A stretch of 64,000 nt of DNA, taken from assembly GCA_949296425.1 (NCBI GenBank), contig CASFPN010000042.1, positions 16,567-80,566 of the forward strand, written 5' to 3'. Below are positions 26,742 to 38,229 of this stretch, one piece after another. A program made the translations under genes and the position numbers. Source of the DNA: an uncultured bacterium (GTDB lineage Bacteria > Cyanobacteriota > Vampirovibrionia > Gastranaerophilales > Gastranaerophilaceae). Positions within the stretch are counted from its first letter, which is position 1, and every line of letters starts with the position of its first letter. The notes below the pieces were generated by a model that did no database searches, had not been told where the DNA came from, and saw only the letters and a list, made by a program, of their open reading frames with translations.

Positions 26742-26903
26742 AATATCCTCCGGAATATAAAAATCGGCTTTAGCTAAAAGTTCTCTTGTGTGTTCATAAC
26801 AGCATGATTTTTGACAAATTGTTTGATATTCCCTTACTATATTTAAGATATCATCAACTGACATTTTGATAATACGTCTTTCACCTTCAATAATTCTAGC
26901 CAT
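26739..26903 (-). CDS. Small hypothetical protein ending in a transposable-element terminus
   Basis: This frame encodes 54 residues beginning MARIIEGERRIIKMSVDDIL, with GGAGG 5 bases before the ATG. It is charged and predicted helical, with three cysteines in the middle (TICQKSCC). The TAA stop is formed by the outermost bases of element B, so the insertion may have shortened the protein. I do not recognise the family. Confidence 0.65.
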   Translation of the reverse strand: MARIIEGERRIIKMSVDDILNIVREYQTICQKSCCYEHTRELLAKADFYIPEDI

Positions 26904-26997
26904 TTTAACCTCCGAATTTTATATCGGTTTATCAGCGATAAAACTTTTGCAAAATCAGGCGTAAGGTTTAGAAAAATTTATTCATATTTTAATAAAT

Positions 26998-27026
26998 AAA
27001 AGACCTCTTATTTAAGAGGTCTTTTA
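26998..27026 (-). terminator. Terminator after rpoC2
   Basis: AAAAGACCTCTTA and TAAGAGGTCTTTT form a strong hairpin with T-rich flanks, 23 bases beyond the rpoC2 stop. Confidence 0.85.
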
Positions 27027-27048
27027 TCGTGTTTATAAAAGAAGTATA

Positions 27049-30000
27049 TTATTCTTCGTCTTCGTTTTCGTTGCCTAATTGAAAGTCAGGAGCACCGAAC
27101 ATACCTTCGATTTCTTCCAAAATCGCAGACGGTTTTCTTGCCTGATTTCTCTGTGCAACTGCACGTTTTCTTTCTTCGCGTTCTTTTTCTTCATTTGCGT
27201 TAGAAAGATGGTGGAACCCTGTACCTGCAGGTATTAAACGACCGATGATAACGTTTTCTTTCAAACCTCTCAACATGTCTTTTTTACCTTCAACTGCGGC
27301 TTCTGTCAGGATTCTTGTTGTTTCCTGGAATGAAGCTGCTGAAATGAAGCTTTCAGTGTTCAAAGAAGCTTTTGTGATACCTAACAACATATATTCACAA
27401 GTTGCAGGAGTTCCGCCTTTTTCTTCAACTTCTTTGTTTTCTTTTTCGAATGTCTGCATTTCAATTAATTCACCCGGCAGCAATGTTGTATCACCTGCAT
27501 CAACAACTTTAACTTTCTTAGTCATTTGTCTTACGATGATTTCAACGTGTTTATCTGCAATTTCAACGCCTTGTGAACGATATACACGTTGTACCTCGTC
27601 TACAAGATACTGCTGCGCAGCTTCAGGTCCGCAAAGTCTTATTACATCGTGCGGGTTCAAAGGACCGCTTGTTAAAGGCTGACCTTTTGTAATTTTCTGT
27701 TTGTTTTGGACAATGATATTTGCATCAATTGCGTATTTGATTTCTGTTCTTCCGTTGTCATTGACTATATAAAGTCTTGGAAGATCTTCATCCGTAACAA
27801 TTTCAGCTATACCGTCTTCTTCTGCTAAAATAGCGCAGTCTTTCGGTTTACGCCCTTCAAGAAGTTCTTCAACCCTCGGAAGACCTTGAACGATGTCACC
27901 TGTTTTTTGTCTTTCAAATACCAGTGTTGCAATGTTATCGCCGCGTAATACAAGTGCACCGGCTTCAACCTGTAGCATTGTACCAGGGCTGATAAGGTAA
28001 GGACGACCGTTTCTGATTGAAATTTCGCCTTTGTTAACTGATGTTACCATACCTGAAACAGTTGATTTTTCACCGTTATCGGTAATTATTGAATCAAGTC
28101 TTACAAAGTCACCTTTTTTAACTGTTGCTTTGCCTTTTACGGAAATCACAGTTTCATAAGTGTTACTTGTCAACAACAATCTTCTTGCATCCTCCTTATC
28201 GGATTTGATAGATGCAACACCATCATTGATAGCCAATACCTGAGTTTTCGCAACAGGTGTTTTAGGTGCAATGACTTCTCCGTCTTGAACAAGCAATTCT
28301 GTCTGTAATGATGACATTACTTTAGCATTACCTTCAAATTCACGGCGGACGATTAAGTTTTCAAGAACAACTATTCTTAAATTATCTTTATCATCAAGTT
28401 CTACCATACCTTTAAGGTGTGATAAGTAGCCTTGCATTTGAAGTACCAAACTTGTTCTGGTAATTGTTGAGCCATCAAGATTTCTTACTCTTGCACCGTC
28501 TTTGTATTGTAATTGTGTTACCGGAACAATATCTATCAAGCTGTCTGAAGTGTTGAATTTGATAGATACGTTTTTCTGCTGGACATCTAATACCTGAACA
28601 GGTCTTACAAGGATTTGGATAGGTTGGTTTGATATACTGTCTTCATCAAGTGATAAAGAAGAATCAAGTTCTTCATCCAAATCATCAATATCAAGATCAT
28701 CCAGAGAAGAATCCATAATTGTAACGATAGAGGTTTCTTTTGCTTTTATACCGTCCGCAATTACAGTTCCTTTTTTAACGACTTCTCCTTCGTCAACTTT
28801 CAGTTCAGAAACACTTGAAAGCTGATGTATTTCGCCGGGGCGGATTGTAATTTCGTGGATAGTGTCATTGTATTCTTTAAATTCAACAATACCGTCAATG
28901 TGGCAGTAAACATCTTTTACTACTTCAGTACCTGCTGTAACGTGTGTTCCGTTTTCAACCATTTTCAAAGAAGCATCTTTGTTAATCTGGTGGATTTCTT
29001 CAGGAATGAATACAACAGAACCTGGTTTTGTAATAATTTGATTTTCGTCAACTTCAACATCAACGTATCTGATTTCACCTGATGAAGTAACAGCGCATTC
29101 ATCGTCAATAAGTTCGGCGATAATCATGCCATTTTCAACGGTTGTATCAACAGGAGCTTTCACAATGTATTTTTCTCCTGTTTTCTTAACTGTCCAGATT
29201 TGTTCTTTTTTAGTTTGTTCAAATGTCGCATTTTCAGGCATCAAAGATGCAATAACAATTGTTAATTCTTTACCTTGAACAATTTTTTTGATTTTTTTGC
29301 CTTCAAATTTAACATCTTCAATAACCAAATCGTCACCAAAACGAACTTCTCCGCCGTGTTCGCAAATTGTTAAAGTTTCAGCAAGTTTTTCGCCTTCTTG
29401 AATTTTCTGGCCGTCTTTTACTAGCACTTTAGAGCCGCCTGGAAGGTTATATACATCTCCGCCGAGAACCCAGATAATACCCTGTTTATTGGTAGTTCTC
29501 GAGATATTGCCCTGTCTGTCTTTCTTTTCATCGGCTACAAAATCTTCGTATAATACTTCACCTGAAAGATCGGATGTAATATCTTTTGTAGCTTTTTCTG
29601 TCAAACGGGAGCCTGAACCTTGTGCTGCAGGTTCAAACTGTGCGAGTTTAAATCCTTTCTTAACTTCCATTCCGTTTGTAAAGAAGATTGTAGAACCTGC
29701 GGGAATGTGGTATTTTTCAGTTCTTTTTGCACCTTTAATTTCAATATCTGTTTCATAGTTCGAAATATTAACAACATCACCGTGGCGTGTTCTTAATTCT
29801 CTTGTTTTAACATTTGAAACTACTTCACCGTCTTGTTTTGCAATAACTTCTTTGATTGCATCTTTAACGCCTACCGCACCGCCTGTGTGGAAAGTTCTCA
29901 TTGTAAGCTGTGTACCGGGTTCACCGATTGACTGAGCTGCAATAATCCCGATTGCTTCTCCGATATCTACAAGTTTTTGGGTAGTCATTGCCCATCCGTA

Positions 30001-30915
30001 ACATTTTTGACAGATACCGTATTCAAGACCGCAGGTTAAACCTGAACGAACTTTTAATTCCTGAAGGTTTAAGTGTTTAACTTTTTGGATATCATTTCTG
30101 TTCATTGTTGTACCTGCTTTAACAAGAACTGTACCGTCAGTATCAACGATATCTTCTGCAATTGTTCTTCCGAGCAGTCTGTCTATCAAAGGAACGATTA
30201 CATTATCGCCGTCAGTGATTGGCTTCATATTAATTGATTTTGTTGTATGACAATCGTCTGCACGAATAATTACATCCTGTGCAACGTCTACAAGACGCCT
30301 TGTCAAATAACCTGAGTCAGCGGTTTTCAACGCAGTATCTACAAGCCCTTTTCTTGCACCGTATGATGAAATAATGTATTCTGTAACGGACAAGCCTTCT
30401 TTAAAGTTTGATTTAATTGGAAGGTCGATAATCTGCCCCTGCGCGTCAGCCATCAAACCTCTCATACCGACAAGCTGAGAAACCTGTGATAAGTTACCTC
30501 TGGCACCTGAGAAGGCCATCATATATACAGGGTTTAATTTATCAAAGTTTTCAACTACCTGAGATGTTAATTTTGCAGTTGTTTCAGACCAGGTGTCGAT
30601 AACTTTTGTATATCTTTCTACTTCGGTGATTTCACCTTTAAGATATCTGTTTGTAGATTTTTCAATTTCTGTCTCGGCTTCTTTGAGCAGCTCTTTTTTC
30701 ACTGCCGGAACCTGCAAGTCTGCTATAGAAATTGTTGTTCCGGATTTTGTAGCATACTTATAGCCAAGGTTTTTAAGGCTGTTAGCCAGTTCTGCGGTTT
30801 TAGCGCCGCCAAACTCAAGATACATTTGTGAAAGCAAATTGTTTAAACCTTTTTTGTCCATTTGCTTGTTAATGAAATCTATAGTTTTTTTACCATGTGT
30901 GTATGTTGTTTCCAT
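27049..30915 (-). CDS. rpoC2: RNA polymerase beta-prime C-terminal subunit (gamma-split type)
   Basis: The 1288-residue protein corresponds to the C-terminal part of beta-prime. It opens FINKQMDKKGLNNLLSQM and contains the bridge-helix/trigger-loop region (AAQSIGEPGTQLTMRTFHTGG near residue 330). The next conserved block, GLPRVEELLEGRKP, appears only about 600 residues later. The intervening repeat-like beta-rich region matches the position of the cyanobacterial SI3 insertion. A cysteine cluster (CGLEYGICQKC) is probably zinc-binding. The break from rpoC1 is at the cyanobacterial position. AAGGAT precedes the ATG. It is co-transcribed with rpoC1, 101 bases apart. Confidence 0.96.
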   Translation of the reverse strand: METTYTHGKKTIDFINKQMDKKGLNNLLSQMYLEFGGAKTAELANSLKNLGYKYATKSGTTISIADLQVPAVKKELLKEAETEIEKSTNRYLKGEITEVERYTKVIDTWSETTAKLTSQVVENFDKLNPVYMMAFSGARGNLSQVSQLVGMRGLMADAQGQIIDLPIKSNFKEGLSVTEYIISSYGARKGLVDTALKTADSGYLTRRLVDVAQDVIIRADDCHTTKSINMKPITDGDNVIVPLIDRLLGRTIAEDIVDTDGTVLVKAGTTMNRNDIQKVKHLNLQELKVRSGLTCGLEYGICQKCYGWAMTTQKLVDIGEAIGIIAAQSIGEPGTQLTMRTFHTGGAVGVKDAIKEVIAKQDGEVVSNVKTRELRTRHGDVVNISNYETDIEIKGAKRTEKYHIPAGSTIFFTNGMEVKKGFKLAQFEPAAQGSGSRLTEKATKDITSDLSGEVLYEDFVADEKKDRQGNISRTTNKQGIIWVLGGDVYNLPGGSKVLVKDGQKIQEGEKLAETLTICEHGGEVRFGDDLVIEDVKFEGKKIKKIVQGKELTIVIASLMPENATFEQTKKEQIWTVKKTGEKYIVKAPVDTTVENGMIIAELIDDECAVTSSGEIRYVDVEVDENQIITKPGSVVFIPEEIHQINKDASLKMVENGTHVTAGTEVVKDVYCHIDGIVEFKEYNDTIHEITIRPGEIHQLSSVSELKVDEGEVVKKGTVIADGIKAKETSIVTIMDSSLDDLDIDDLDEELDSSLSLDEDSISNQPIQILVRPVQVLDVQQKNVSIKFNTSDSLIDIVPVTQLQYKDGARVRNLDGSTITRTSLVLQMQGYLSHLKGMVELDDKDNLRIVVLENLIVRREFEGNAKVMSSLQTELLVQDGEVIAPKTPVAKTQVLAINDGVASIKSDKEDARRLLLTSNTYETVISVKGKATVKKGDFVRLDSIITDNGEKSTVSGMVTSVNKGEISIRNGRPYLISPGTMLQVEAGALVLRGDNIATLVFERQKTGDIVQGLPRVEELLEGRKPKDCAILAEEDGIAEIVTDEDLPRLYIVNDNGRTEIKYAIDANIIVQNKQKITKGQPLTSGPLNPHDVIRLCGPEAAQQYLVDEVQRVYRSQGVEIADKHVEIIVRQMTKKVKVVDAGDTTLLPGELIEMQTFEKENKEVEEKGGTPATCEYMLLGITKASLNTESFISAASFQETTRILTEAAVEGKKDMLRGLKENVIIGRLIPAGTGFHHLSNANEEKEREERKRAVAQRNQARKPSAILEEIEGMFGAPDFQLGNENEDEE

Positions 30916-31016
30916 TTATATCTATCCTTTTTAGTTTGTATTTTTTACTAAAGTAAATAGGTTAATAAGAGAATAGGTGAAAAAATGCTTATCTTCCTAT
31001 CTTCTTATCCTCCGGC

Positions 31017-32726
<1,710 letters not shown>

Positions 32727-32906
32727 TTATATCTCCTTTTTATACTACAGCTTACGATTATCGTAATGCCGCCTGTTTAGTAATTTTTATTTATGTTTTC
32801 CCGATAAATTTTTATTATCGGCCTTATTTTGTCAACGCACTCGGTGCATAGCACCTCGCACCTGTTTTGTTTGGCAGGGGATATGATATCCTCGCCTCCC
32901 AAATTA

Positions 32907-35900
32907 TTAAATATCTCCGAATGTAGTCGGTGTTTCAAAGAAATTGATATTTAACAACTCTGAATCCATGTCCGAAAGAACACGTCTTGGAGCTGACTTT
33001 CTCAAATCATCCATATCAGTCATCAAATCAACTTCTGTACCGTCTTTTTTCGCTACCGTAATATCCAAACCTATACTTTGTAATTCTCTTACAAGTACTT
33101 TAAATGATTCGGGAATACCCGGTCTTGGAATATTGTCACCTTTTACGATTGCTTCGTAAGCTCTGTTACGTCCGTTAACATCATCTGATTTGATTGTTAA
33201 CATTTCTTGCAGAGTATAAGCAGCACCGTAAGCTTCCAGTGCCCAAACTTCCATCTCACCGAATCTTTGACCGCCAAATTGAGCTTTACCACCAAGAGGC
33301 TGCTGAGTTACAAGTGAGTATGGTCCTGTAGAACGTGCATGAATTTTATCGTCTACAAGGTGGACAAGTTTAAGTATGTAAGAAAGACCTACTGCAACAG
33401 GTTCATCGAACGGTTCACCTGTTCTTCCGTCTATCAGTCTTACTTTACCGTCTTCATTGACCCAATCGCATCCTGATTCTTTAATACCTTTGATAAGTTC
33501 AGCTTTAGTTGCGATTTCTGATTGGTTATCACCGTATCTTTCATCGAATGACGGTGTTTCATAGTAATTTCCTGTCAAGTATGCTGCCAAACCTAACAAT
33601 AATTCATAAGTCTGGCCAACGTTCATACGAGAAGGTACACCAAGCGGGTTCAGAACGATATCAACAGGTGTTCCATCAGGTAAGAAAGGCATATCTTCTT
33701 TCGGTAATATTCTTGATACAATACCTTTGTTTCCGTGACGTCCTGAAAGTTTGTCACCTACTGATACTTTACGTTTTTGAGCAATATAAACTCTTATAAC
33801 GGTATTTGCTCCAGGAGGTAATTCATCACCTTTTTCTCTGTCAAATACCTTAACGTCGAGAACTCTACCGCCTTCACCGTGTGGAACTCTTAATGAGTTA
33901 TCTTTAACATCTCTTGCTTTTTCTGCAAAGATTGCTCTTAAAAGTTTTTCTTCCGGCGGATGTTCTGATTCGCCTTTCGGGGTAACTTTACCTACTAATA
34001 TATCGTCAGCATAAACTCTTGCACCGATTCTGACAATTCCGCGTTCATCGAGGTGTCTTAGGGCATCTTCTGAAACGTTCGGAATTTCACGGGTAATTTC
34101 TTCAGGTCCGAGTTTAGTCTGTCTTGCATCGATTTCTAATTTTTCAATGTGAACTGATGTGAAAATGTCATCGTGAACGCATCTTTCAGAAAGCAGGATA
34201 GCATCTTCGTAGTTGTAACCTTCCCACGGCATATAAGCAACGATTACGTTTTTACCGAGTGAAAGTTCTCCGCAGTTTGTAGAAGCACCATCAGCAATTA
34301 CATCTCCTGCTTTAACCTTGTCGCCTTCATGTACAAGAGGCTTCTGGTTAATACAAGTATCCTGGTTACTTCTTACATATTTCATTAAAGTATATACATG
34401 CGGTTTGTTTTGGATGTCGCGGATCACAATTTCTTCACCAACTACTCTTTCAACAACACCGTCAACATCCGATACGATAACCATACCTGAATCTCTTGCT
34501 GCACGTTTTTCCATACCTGTTCCGACAACCGGTCTTTCGGTAATCAAAAGAGGTACTGATTGACGCTGCATGTTAGATCCCATCAGGGCACGGTTAGCAT
34601 CGTCGTGTTCAATGAACGGAATTAAAGATGTTGCAACGGAGATGATTTGAATTGGTGATACACCTACAAAGTCAACTCTTTTAGATTGATCCATTGTAAA
34701 TTCTGATCTGTAACGTACGGGGACATATTCATCTTTGAATGTTTTATCAGGATTTAACTGTACGTCAGCAGGTGCACATCTGAATTCTTCATCTTCATCC
34801 GCTGTCATATAAACTACTTCGTCAGTTACTTTTCCGTCTTTTACCACAAAGAACGGAGCTTCAATAAATCCGTAGTCGTTAACTTTTGCGTGTGTAGCCA
34901 AAGAGCCGATAAGACCTGCGTTCGGACCTTCAGGTGTTTCAATCGGGCAGATACGTCCGTAGTGTGAAGGGTGAATGTCACGAACTGCAAAACCTGCACG
35001 TTCTCTCATCAAGCCGCCCGGCCCTAATGCTGAAATACGTCTTTTGTGTGTTAATTCAGCCAGCGGATTAATCTGATCCATAAACTGTGATAACTGAGAA
35101 CTTCCGAAGAATTCTTTTAATGAAGCAACTAAAGGTTTAGTGTTCAATAAGTTCAGAGGAGTCAAAGTTTCAGAATCCTGCAGAGTCATTCTTTCTTTAA
35201 CGATTCTTTCAATTCTTGAAAGACCTACTCTGAACTGGTTTTGTAACAATTCGCCTACAGATCTGATTCTTCTGTTTCCTAAATGGTCGATATCATCAAC
35301 CGTTCCTTCATCATAAGTTAAATTAATTAAGTATTCGATTGATGCAACAATATCTTGAACAGTTAATGTTCTCTGGTTTTTTGGAATGTTCAAGTTTAAC
35401 TTTTTGTTTAATTTATAGCGACCAACGCGGCCTATATCATATTTCTTTTCATCAAAGAAGCGTGCTTCCAATATAGAGCGTCCGCCTGCTGCTGATGCAG
35501 GATCACCAGGTCTTAATTTTTTATAAACTTCAATTAAAGCATCATCAGTTGTTTCTGTTGTGTCTTTATCAAGAGTTTTCTTCAAGAATTCAAAGTGAGT
35601 AAATAAAGATTCCATTTCAGAAACTGTAATACCCATAGCTTTTAATAAAGTTGTGGCTAAAATTTTTCTGTTTTTATCAATTTTTACGTAAATGATGTCA
35701 TTAGCATCAGTTTCAATTTTCAACCATGCTCCGCGGTTAGGGATCATTGTTGCATTGTATAATCTTTTTCCGGCAGGAGAAACTTCGCGTTTGAAGTAAA
35801 CGCCAGGAGAACGGACAATCTGTGATACTATAACACGTTCTGCACCGTTTACAATGAATGTACCTTTGTCAGTCATTGTCGGGATATCTCCGATATAAAC

Positions 35901-36224
35901 TTCCTGTTCTTTAATTTCACCGCTGTCACGGTTAACCAATCTTACCATTACGCGCAATTGTTTTGCATAAGTTGCGTCATGGATTCTTGCTTCTTCAATT
36001 GTATACTTTGCGTTATCAAAAGTATAGTTTGGTAAAAAGTGGAGTTCTAATCTTCCTGTATAGTCTTTAATCGGAGAGAATGAAAGTAATTCTTCCTTCA
36101 AACCTTCTTTTAAGAACCATTCAAAAGATTTTTTCTGCACTTCAATAAGGTCGGGTAAATCATCCAAACGAGTATGCGGTATACCCATTGGAGTTACTCT
36201 TTCTGCATATTTTGTGTTAGACAT
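32907..36224 (-). CDS. rpoB: RNA polymerase beta subunit
   Basis: RpoB (1105 residues) is the second-largest polymerase subunit. Conserved regions include the rifampicin-binding area ([21 protein letters not shown] then GPGGL), [11 protein letters not shown], and the C-terminal [10 protein letters not shown] and [20 protein letters not shown] blocks. The length is near the compact cyanobacterial/Gram-positive type, without the large Escherichia insertions. It heads the rpoB-rpoC1-rpoC2 operon; no L10/L12 genes stand upstream. GAGGTG precedes the ATG. Confidence 0.98.
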   Translation of the reverse strand: MSNTKYAERVTPMGIPHTRLDDLPDLIEVQKKSFEWFLKEGLKEELLSFSPIKDYTGRLELHFLPNYTFDNAKYTIEEARIHDATYAKQLRVMVRLVNRDSGEIKEQEVYIGDIPTMTDKGTFIVNGAERVIVSQIVRSPGVYFKREVSPAGKRLYNATMIPNRGAWLKIETDANDIIYVKIDKNRKILATTLLKAMGITVSEMESLFTHFEFLKKTLDKDTTETTDDALIEVYKKLRPGDPASAAGGRSILEARFFDEKKYDIGRVGRYKLNKKLNLNIPKNQRTLTVQDIVASIEYLINLTYDEGTVDDIDHLGNRRIRSVGELLQNQFRVGLSRIERIVKERMTLQDSETLTPLNLLNTKPLVASLKEFFGSSQLSQFMDQINPLAELTHKRRISALGPGGLMRERAGFAVRDIHPSHYGRICPIETPEGPNAGLIGSLATHAKVNDYGFIEAPFFVVKDGKVTDEVVYMTADEDEEFRCAPADVQLNPDKTFKDEYVPVRYRSEFTMDQSKRVDFVGVSPIQIISVATSLIPFIEHDDANRALMGSNMQRQSVPLLITERPVVGTGMEKRAARDSGMVIVSDVDGVVERVVGEEIVIRDIQNKPHVYTLMKYVRSNQDTCINQKPLVHEGDKVKAGDVIADGASTNCGELSLGKNVIVAYMPWEGYNYEDAILLSERCVHDDIFTSVHIEKLEIDARQTKLGPEEITREIPNVSEDALRHLDERGIVRIGARVYADDILVGKVTPKGESEHPPEEKLLRAIFAEKARDVKDNSLRVPHGEGGRVLDVKVFDREKGDELPPGANTVIRVYIAQKRKVSVGDKLSGRHGNKGIVSRILPKEDMPFLPDGTPVDIVLNPLGVPSRMNVGQTYELLLGLAAYLTGNYYETPSFDERYGDNQSEIATKAELIKGIKESGCDWVNEDGKVRLIDGRTGEPFDEPVAVGLSYILKLVHLVDDKIHARSTGPYSLVTQQPLGGKAQFGGQRFGEMEVWALEAYGAAYTLQEMLTIKSDDVNGRNRAYEAIVKGDNIPRPGIPESFKVLVRELQSIGLDITVAKKDGTEVDLMTDMDDLRKSAPRRVLSDMDSELLNINFFETPTTFGDI

Positions 36225-36446
36225 TAATTCACCTCGTCTATGTGTACGTACTATATAAAAAATTGTATTATTTTTTTATTTATCACTCTGAATTTAGTTC
36301 AGGTGTTAATGAAAATAATTGACAATAATAAAAATCTAACTTGAGGCTGTAAACCTTTCATTTTACTGAACTTCAGCTTAATGAATTTATATGTTTAAAC
36401 TTAATTCAGGCACAATACACCTAACTTAAATTTTACATGTTCTTAA

Positions 36447-36474
36447 ATCATAATACATCAATTTTTATCGTCAA
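36447..36474 (-). promoter_or_regulatory. Candidate promoter of the rpoB operon
   Basis: On the minus strand TTGACG (36474-36469), a 16-base spacer and TATGAT (36452-36447) lie about 220 bases before rpoB, implying a long 5' untranslated region. The rest of the 36225-36634 gap is AT-rich, with a CTGAA-TTCAG repeat fragment at about 36290 and no gene that I can support. Confidence 0.4.
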
Positions 36475-36634
36475 GAAAAAATTGCTTAATTTAGAAAAAT
36501 ATGTTAATTTTTTGTTACAAACTGTTAGAGGCTTATATTTAAAGCGGAGAAAGCTTGAGTATGTCTGATTTATAGTGTCAAGTCTGTACAGCGAAAGTTT
36601 TCATTGTATGATAATGAAAACATATGGGGGTTAT

Positions 36635-37276
36635 ATGAAAAAAATTGCTGTTTTATTACTTATATTAATGTTAGGGAAAGCTGGAGTTTCAGCGGATGTT
36701 GAACCTGCTAAGACAATTGAAAGTATCCCGTCGGAAATTGTTTTGACCGGGAATCTTGTTTTTGACTGGCTTGATATTTCTCAGGTAGAAAGAGATGCGG
36801 TTATTGCAAAATATGAACAGGAGCTTTTTACGGAAGATACTGTCTATAAATATAAAAAGAAGGAGTTCCGAAAAGAATACAGCGAATATTTGAAAGATAA
36901 AGACTACAAGCGTCATTATATGCTAGTAAAAAACGGAGTTAAAGAAACAGATACTGAAAACCTTTGCGGTTTCTATTATAAAGACAATTTGCTTATAAGC
37001 TATGCTGTTCAATACAAAAATGACATGAAAACTGTTTATTACTATGATGCAATGGGAAAACTCCGGTATATTGATAAATTTTCCGAAAATTATCCGAATT
37101 TCCCTTATATGTCAAAGCAATACAGAGCAAATGGAACTTTAGTAAGTGCTATATATTTTATATCACATGATATGCAGTATATGTATGAAGCTGATAAAAA
37201 ATTCAAAGGTGCATGGTACAAAGATAAAATGTATGATCGTCATGCAAAGCAAACTTTGACCAGAACAAACTGGTAA
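36635..37276 (+). CDS. Hypothetical secreted protein
   Basis: The 213-residue protein begins with a clear signal peptide (MKKIAVLLLILMLGKAGVSA), cleaved after about residue 20. The mature part is rich in lysine and tyrosine, with YYYDAMGKLRYIDKF resembling short beta-strand repeats of the kind seen in YD-like or toxin-antitoxin-component proteins, but I cannot assign a family. GGGGG lies just before ATG 36635. An element inserts just after its stop. Confidence 0.7.
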   Translation: MKKIAVLLLILMLGKAGVSADVEPAKTIESIPSEIVLTGNLVFDWLDISQVERDAVIAKYEQELFTEDTVYKYKKKEFRKEYSEYLKDKDYKRHYMLVKNGVKETDTENLCGFYYKDNLLISYAVQYKNDMKTVYYYDAMGKLRYIDKFSENYPNFPYMSKQYRANGTLVSAIYFISHDMQYMYEADKKFKGAWYKDKMYDRHAKQTLTRTNW

Positions 37277-37278
37277 GT

Positions 37279-37837
37279 AACATAATAAATATTATTGGAA
37301 ATGAATAAATAGGTGAATAAGCTAATAAGTCCTTAAGGTGAGGCTGAAGCGCACAAAATATTATCTTCCTCTCCCCTTGCGGGAGAGGGTTAGGGTGAGG
37401 GGTATAATAATCTGCACTTAATGAAACAGCAAAAAAGCGGATGCTGTTTGAGCGGTAAAGAGATACTGCGGAAAACCGGACATTTTGCACAAAATCAATA
37501 GATTTTGGCAAAAGAAGTCAAACGAGTTCAGCATGACGTGATAATATAGCGAGTTCATCCGCTCAGGTTGAATTTAGTGCAGATTAAGCGGTCAGCGTGT
37601 TTTTCTTTCTTTGCTTAATTTCTTTCTCCTCTCACATTGTCGGCATTAAACGGGTCTGCCGGCAAGGCTCATCGCCTTGACCGTTCGCCTTCTGCCGACA
37701 ATGCGCTTTACGTCGCTTAAAAAGAAAGAAATTAAGTGCGGGGTGCGGGGACGCATAGTTCCCGCATAACAAAACCCTCTCCCTTAATCCCTCTCCCATG
37801 GAGAGGGAAAATTAACTCCCCATAATATTTATTATGT
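37279..37837. mobile_element. MITE-like inverted-repeat element, copy C
   Basis: This ~559-base block is bounded by ACATAATAAATATTA and its complement. It is nearly identical over about 450 bases to element A at 5612-6118, including the CGGATGCTGTTTGAG, CATTGTCGGCATTAAACGGG and GTGCGGGGTGCGGGG segments. It differs by having extra GGGAGAGGG hairpin units at both ends. There is no coding capacity. It fills most of the 37277-37933 gap. Confidence 0.8.
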
Positions 37838-37933
37838 AAAGTATTGTAACAAAAATTGCAAGTGAAGCAATTTTAAGCTTTACGTGTTTTGTGGCTAATG
37901 CCTGTAGTTTACAATAAATGAAAGGAATTTAAT

Positions 37934-38092
37934 ATGAACGTAAGCCCTGTACAAAGCAACTCTCAATCATTCGATATGGCTTTTTATTTAAAAGGTGATG
38001 GTGCGAGAAAACTTGCAACTTTGCTTGAAGATAGTACTATTCCTGGTGAGAATTTTATCAAGAATGATGTAATTGATGTATTAAAGATTTAA
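37934..38092 (+). pseudogene. Small protein gene broken by a one-base deletion
   Basis: A 52-residue frame (MNVSPVQSNSQSFDMAFYLK...) starts behind AAAGGAATTT and ends at TAA 38090-38092. The sequence continues sensibly in the next frame: KDLRCKVTYDGTRVTIAP follows directly if one A is restored in TTAAAG at 38081-38086. The continuation then enters a C9 tract (38132-38140) and a dispersed repeat. I infer a small protein gene interrupted by a recent frameshift. The family is unknown; the opening resembles other small proteins of unknown function here. Confidence 0.5.
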
Positions 38093-38131
38093 GATGTAAG
38101 GTTACATATGATGGTACAAGAGTTACTATTG

Positions 38132-38140
38132 CCCCCCCCC
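38132..38140 (+). repeat. Homopolymer tract C9
   Basis: Nine C follow ACTATTG and precede AGAAGG. The tract lies in the displaced reading frame of the broken gene at 37934 and is the only one of the six tracts not tied to a prepilin gene. Confidence 0.9.
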
Positions 38141-38229
38141 AGAAGGACATAATTTCCTTATACTAAATTCAGCATCTTTATCAGATCCAGAAATGAATTC
38201 AGGATGAATTAACGAAATTATACTGTTTT

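Noticed and set aside
32727..32906. Regulatory RNA between rpoB and rpoC1
   Set aside because: Only short palindromes (for example GAGGATATCATATCCCC) are present; no known leader motif is seen.
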